This document shows, one piece after another, positions 60,134 to 64,000 of a stretch of 64,000 nucleotides of DNA. The DNA is from Channa striata. Lineage: Eukaryota; Chordata; Actinopteri; Anabantiformes; Channidae. The notes beneath the pieces are model-generated. The model had not been told where the DNA came from. It was given only the letters and a program-made list of their open reading frames with translations, and searched no databases. Made by a program: the position numbers and the translations under genes. The DNA lies in assembly GCA_033026295.1 (NCBI GenBank), contig CM065182.1, positions 14,136,001 to 14,200,000 on the forward strand. Direction: 5' to 3'. The first letter of the stretch is position 1. Each line of letters begins with the position of its first letter.

Positions 60134-62960
60134 TCTTTGCGTGTGAGGTGGGGGCAGAGTGGGCTGTGGGCTGTAGGACAGCGACGGCCCACAAGGTCAG
60201 AGTAGGCAGTGTATATGGTTGTTTTTCTCTGTTTTTTCTCTCTCTCAGTGGTGGAGCTGTGTGCTGCCTCCCCGGGTCTCTCCTCTATCTGGTCAATACC
60301 ACCACGCAGCTTCTGACGATCAATGGAGGGTCAATACCTCTCAGACGCCTGCCTCTTTGTGCTCTCACTGATTTAGCTACCACCTACCCTGGCCATCTTT
60401 TTTTTTACTTTTTCTTTTTCCCTCCCTGTTTTTTATGACCCTAGCTCTCACTCAAATAAGTGAACCTGCTGAAATTAGAGACACAACAGTAAATCTGAGG
60501 GACGGAGCTCACGTTTTCTGCCAAACGGCATAAACCTTACCCCCTCATTGGGTATGCATAGGACCAGAGTGGCCTATTGTCTGCAGAGAGCTTTAGGAAA
60601 AACAAACCAACAAAAAGTCAGTCTCACGGAGACACTGTGAATCTGACTATTATAAAGCAAATATCACCTAAACCCTGACAGTGATTAGACTGACTACATA
60701 AAGATTGGTTCACCTGTAGATGGGGCTAGATTAAGTATAAAAAGTCCAAACTGTGATATAATGGAGCTTGCAGCAGTTCACACAGGACACCCAGTCATGC
60801 ACGCTATCAGCTGACCCATGAGCATGCAATTACAATCGCGCTGACAATAAGTCGGCCTGTTTAAACTGAAGTGATTCATGTTCACACATTCCAGCAGCAC
60901 ATTCACACTGCTGCTCCTTCTATTGATGAATGCTATTTGTTAATCCTTCCTGCACTACGTCTCACTCTTTCTGCACTGATTTTAGGTTATCATGCAGTGA
61001 AGCAATCTCTTCTGGTCGTGTCCGATCACTACTGGACCAAACACGTTGACATTGCATCACCTAGTGAATTCCCACTTATTTTTTTACATGTAATTCAAAA
61101 CAGCTTTAAGCCCATTTCTGTTTCTTTAGGACACATAATAAAATCAATGAAATGAATAAACTGGGGAGTCAATCCCAAGTATCATTTTGTAAAAAGAGAA
61201 GACAAAATGTTGTGGCAGACATTACAAAGTATTAAATATACAGCCACTGTTATATTTGGAGTCAGACCAACAACAGCCACCAAATAGGTGAACTGGGCCA
61301 CTGAAGCAGCTGGATTTCAGCACTAAATAATTTTGTCTTTGAATGTATGAAAAAATATCAATAAATCAAATACGATTTTGGAAAGAAAAAGTTGAAAAAC
61401 CCTCCCCTGCTCACCCTGGAAATATAGACCACCATAGATCTTCCCTGAACAAAAACGAAAATGACATAACCCACATTCCATGAGCCTCCCCACACAAATA
61501 ATTTTTATATACTCCTTTATAGCATGATTTAATTTTAATTTGGCTTTAGGGAAACCTCCAAACAATTAATACTAAACAGAATTGTAATGGCAGCATGTCT
61601 TAAATACATAAGCTAAGTTTGTGTCGTTGTTCTGTCTTTGTCAGATATTATAGATCAGTGTGTAGACTTGGAATTTTGTGGGATGAAACCACAAAATTAT
61701 AACAGTAACGAAATCCAACTAAAATCTAAATGAGCTTGTGTAGACAATGTCTGTCATCAAAGCCGAGCCTTCTAATGCCTAATATTGCTGTGGTCTGGAT
61801 ATTTTACTCACACTATTTAAAGAAATATGTCCTAGAATTTCTTGTAATAAGTTACTAACACTAGTGGTGCAGCTGTTACAGTGTTGCTGTGGAATAATTT
61901 TTATGTGAAATCTGTTGTTATTCCATTATCAGGACACCAGTCGATCGCCAGGAAGACTCCCACTCTTGTATCAAAAGGAACAGAAGAGGAGGACGGAGGA
62001 CGGCAAATTGTTATAAGGCTAACAGGCCTTTCATTGTTTTGTAGCAGCTGCAAATCAGAGGCCTCCAACACTGGCAACTTTTTTAATTACTTTTTTTCTC
62101 AAAAACTAAAACAAAAATATTTATTGCTTAATAAAGCATTCTAAATAAGGACGATATGTTGTCGAAAAGAGAAAAAAAAAATCTTTCGACACTAACTGAA
62201 TAGCAAACATTTTTTCAGTATGTCATTGAAAACGAAGACAAATTTATTTAGCATTTAGTTACGTTACAACAAAAAAATCTAAGATGCTGCTGCACAATCA
62301 AACCTCAGATCTTTTTTAGTCTGACACAGGTACAAACTGCTGGTGTAACTTCGGTAAAATTATCCACACAGATGAACACTTTGATTACTGTTCGCCGTAG
62401 AACAGAAAATAGTTTGCTCTACTTCAATTGTCAAAGTCAGTCAGGGGTCGACTTGTTTCATTTTAAGCTCGTACTCTGTGCTAATCCCGTTAGGAATGAA
62501 CCCAACACTGTAATAGCAGCAACTTTTACCGTGTGAATTCAAGGAACATACAATTTCTGTCATGTATAGAATGCTATTTAGAAAAATACTCCAACTTGCT
62601 TTTTCCCTCACACTATTCTCTAACACTGTGTGATAATAGAGACAAGTTGAAAATCTATTTTAGAACAGTCACCATCATTGTGGTGACCTTGTGTGCATCA
62701 CACACTCAAACACATTGATGATTAAACTTCATCCTCCGTCCTTAAAGGCATTAAAGTAATTGACCTCCAAAGTGCAATGGTGCAATTCACAGGGACCAAG
62801 GAAAGGGAGCAGTTCACAACTTGTTTATTTTGGAAAAAAATTGCTTTTTAGATGACAGAAAAAAAGCAGCAAAAAGTGTGAGTGTTGTGTCAGACACGTG
62901 GAAATGCCTGTTGAGGCACTCGTTCCTCGTTGATAGAGAACACTGGGACTTCAGTTTGTA

Positions 62961-62997
62961 AGTAGATTGTAGATGATTGTAGATGGTTGTAGATGTT
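62961..62997. repeat. Short tandem repeat, unit TTGTAGATG(A/G)
   Basis: Three to four imperfect copies of a 7-10-bp unit reading GTAGATTGTAGATGATTGTA and GATGGTTGTAGATG. Confidence 0.8.
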
Positions 62998-64000
62998 AGG
63001 ACCCTTAAGCTCAGATGAGTTGGTGAAACAAAGTTCAACAGCCTGGACATTGAAATTGAGCCTTACGGTTATCAGGCCTTTCTGCTTAGCTTTGCTTTCC
63101 TTTAAGCAGCCAACAGACACCGGCCTGTCAAAGACAATCACTCATTATCACTTCAGTCCGTCTCCACGTCTCTCCTCCTCCTGATTCACTCATGACCTCA
63201 CCTTTGCCACGGACGCAGCAGCTTCTCGGTGTGGAGGTAAAATGCAGATGTTGCGTTGTCATATGAGACCAAAGGAGCGTCGAATTGCACAAATTAGTTA
63301 GCGCCTCCAGTCAGTGCGAGCACCACAGATGATCATCCACCTTTATTCATATTCTGAGTGAATGGGATTGAGATGAATGTATTTTGGTGTGAATTTTTTG
63401 GTCCTGTCATCTAAATGACTCTTCTGATTCGAGCTTGTGAACCACCTAAAGAGGTATTAATGCTTCTGAACACCCCAACAGTGCTTAGAAATCCAGTTGT
63501 CTTTGGCACCATAATGTATTATAATGCTCCATCTGATGACGGAGGTTGTTTACAGGCATTGTCTAGTGGAATTTCTGCACTGATTTTCAGTGTTGTTATT
63601 AAAATAAGGCTGTTTTGAAAATGGATAAGATGTGATTTCCAAATGTGTGGGTACAGGATGACATTCAATCAGAACAATTGTGACTGGAGGCATCCAAATT
63701 CAGCTTTCGACTCTCCAAGCCAACCCAAATGAAAATAACCTAACACCCTTCACTTTAACACTGTGACAGATCACACCTGATTATATCTGAAAGAAAAAAG
63801 AAACCAGAATAAATAAAAAGAAAATGTGGCTTATTACAGAAAAACAACAAAAAAGCTGATTTATGAATGAGCTAAATGTGATGAATATCTTAAACAGAGA
63901 GCAGAAGAAGTGCATGGAGCAGCACAGCAACAGATTTCGACGTGACAAAGTATCATAATCAAATCAAATATAATGTTGCACCCGTTGAATCTCTAGCAGC

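Larger units (their letters stand above)
55936..64000. other. Intergenic region to the right edge
   Basis: No gene, RNA or intact transposon recognised. It holds AC microsatellites (57908-57940, about 60095-60133), purine-rich tracts near 58565-58635 and a small tandem repeat at 62961-62997. A remote regulatory role for cxxc5 or the next gene is possible but nothing shows it. Confidence 0.5.

Overview
The window is vertebrate nuclear DNA, almost certainly from a teleost fish. The genes have vertebrate exon structure, introns are mostly short, and the interspersed repeats are ones typical of fish: a decayed Tc1/mariner copy, an L2-type 3' tail carrying TTTACA repeats, a LINE 3' end with an AATCT-type tail, and many AC microsatellites. 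Only three protein-coding loci are recognisable. Most of the other open frames are antisense shadows, microsatellite translations or chance frames.

Layout. (1) 196-322, minus: first coding exon of a J-domain co-chaperone of the DNAJB12/DNAJB14/DNAJC18 group. The rest of that gene lies off the left edge, and its CpG-rich promoter runs to about 720. (2) 4499-26475, minus: a complete catalytic subunit of calcineurin, best matched to the alpha isoform (ppp3ca). All 14 coding exons were located, with consistent splice phases and a 520-residue product; its promoter and 5' leader are at about 26480-26960. (3) 41742-50915, plus: cxxc5, with one large coding exon, an 8.3-kb intron and a 14-codon last exon. 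Its last 5'-leader exon starts near 41525 and its 3'UTR ends near 51895. A CpG-rich block at about 33050-35440, with perfect CRE palindromes nearby, is the best candidate for its promoter. From about 52 kb to the right edge I found no gene; a dead Tc1-like transposon sits at about 55.0-55.9 kb.

Function. The three genes do not form an operon or obvious pathway. Calcineurin is the Ca2+/calmodulin-activated phosphatase that dephosphorylates NFAT. CXXC5 is a CpG-binding zinc-finger protein that also restrains Wnt signalling through Dishevelled. The J-protein is expected to be an ER-membrane Hsp70 co-chaperone. What links them is synteny. From general knowledge of human gene locations, DNAJB14, PPP3CA and CXXC4 lie at 4q23-q24 and DNAJC18 and CXXC5 at 5q31, so this looks like an ancient paralogous block in which DNAJ, calcineurin A and CXXC4/5 are still close neighbours.

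I found no sign of a new biological system. The points most worth a second look are the enlarged calcineurin exon 13, the composite synteny, the identity of the calcineurin paralogue, and the CpG/CRE region upstream of cxxc5.
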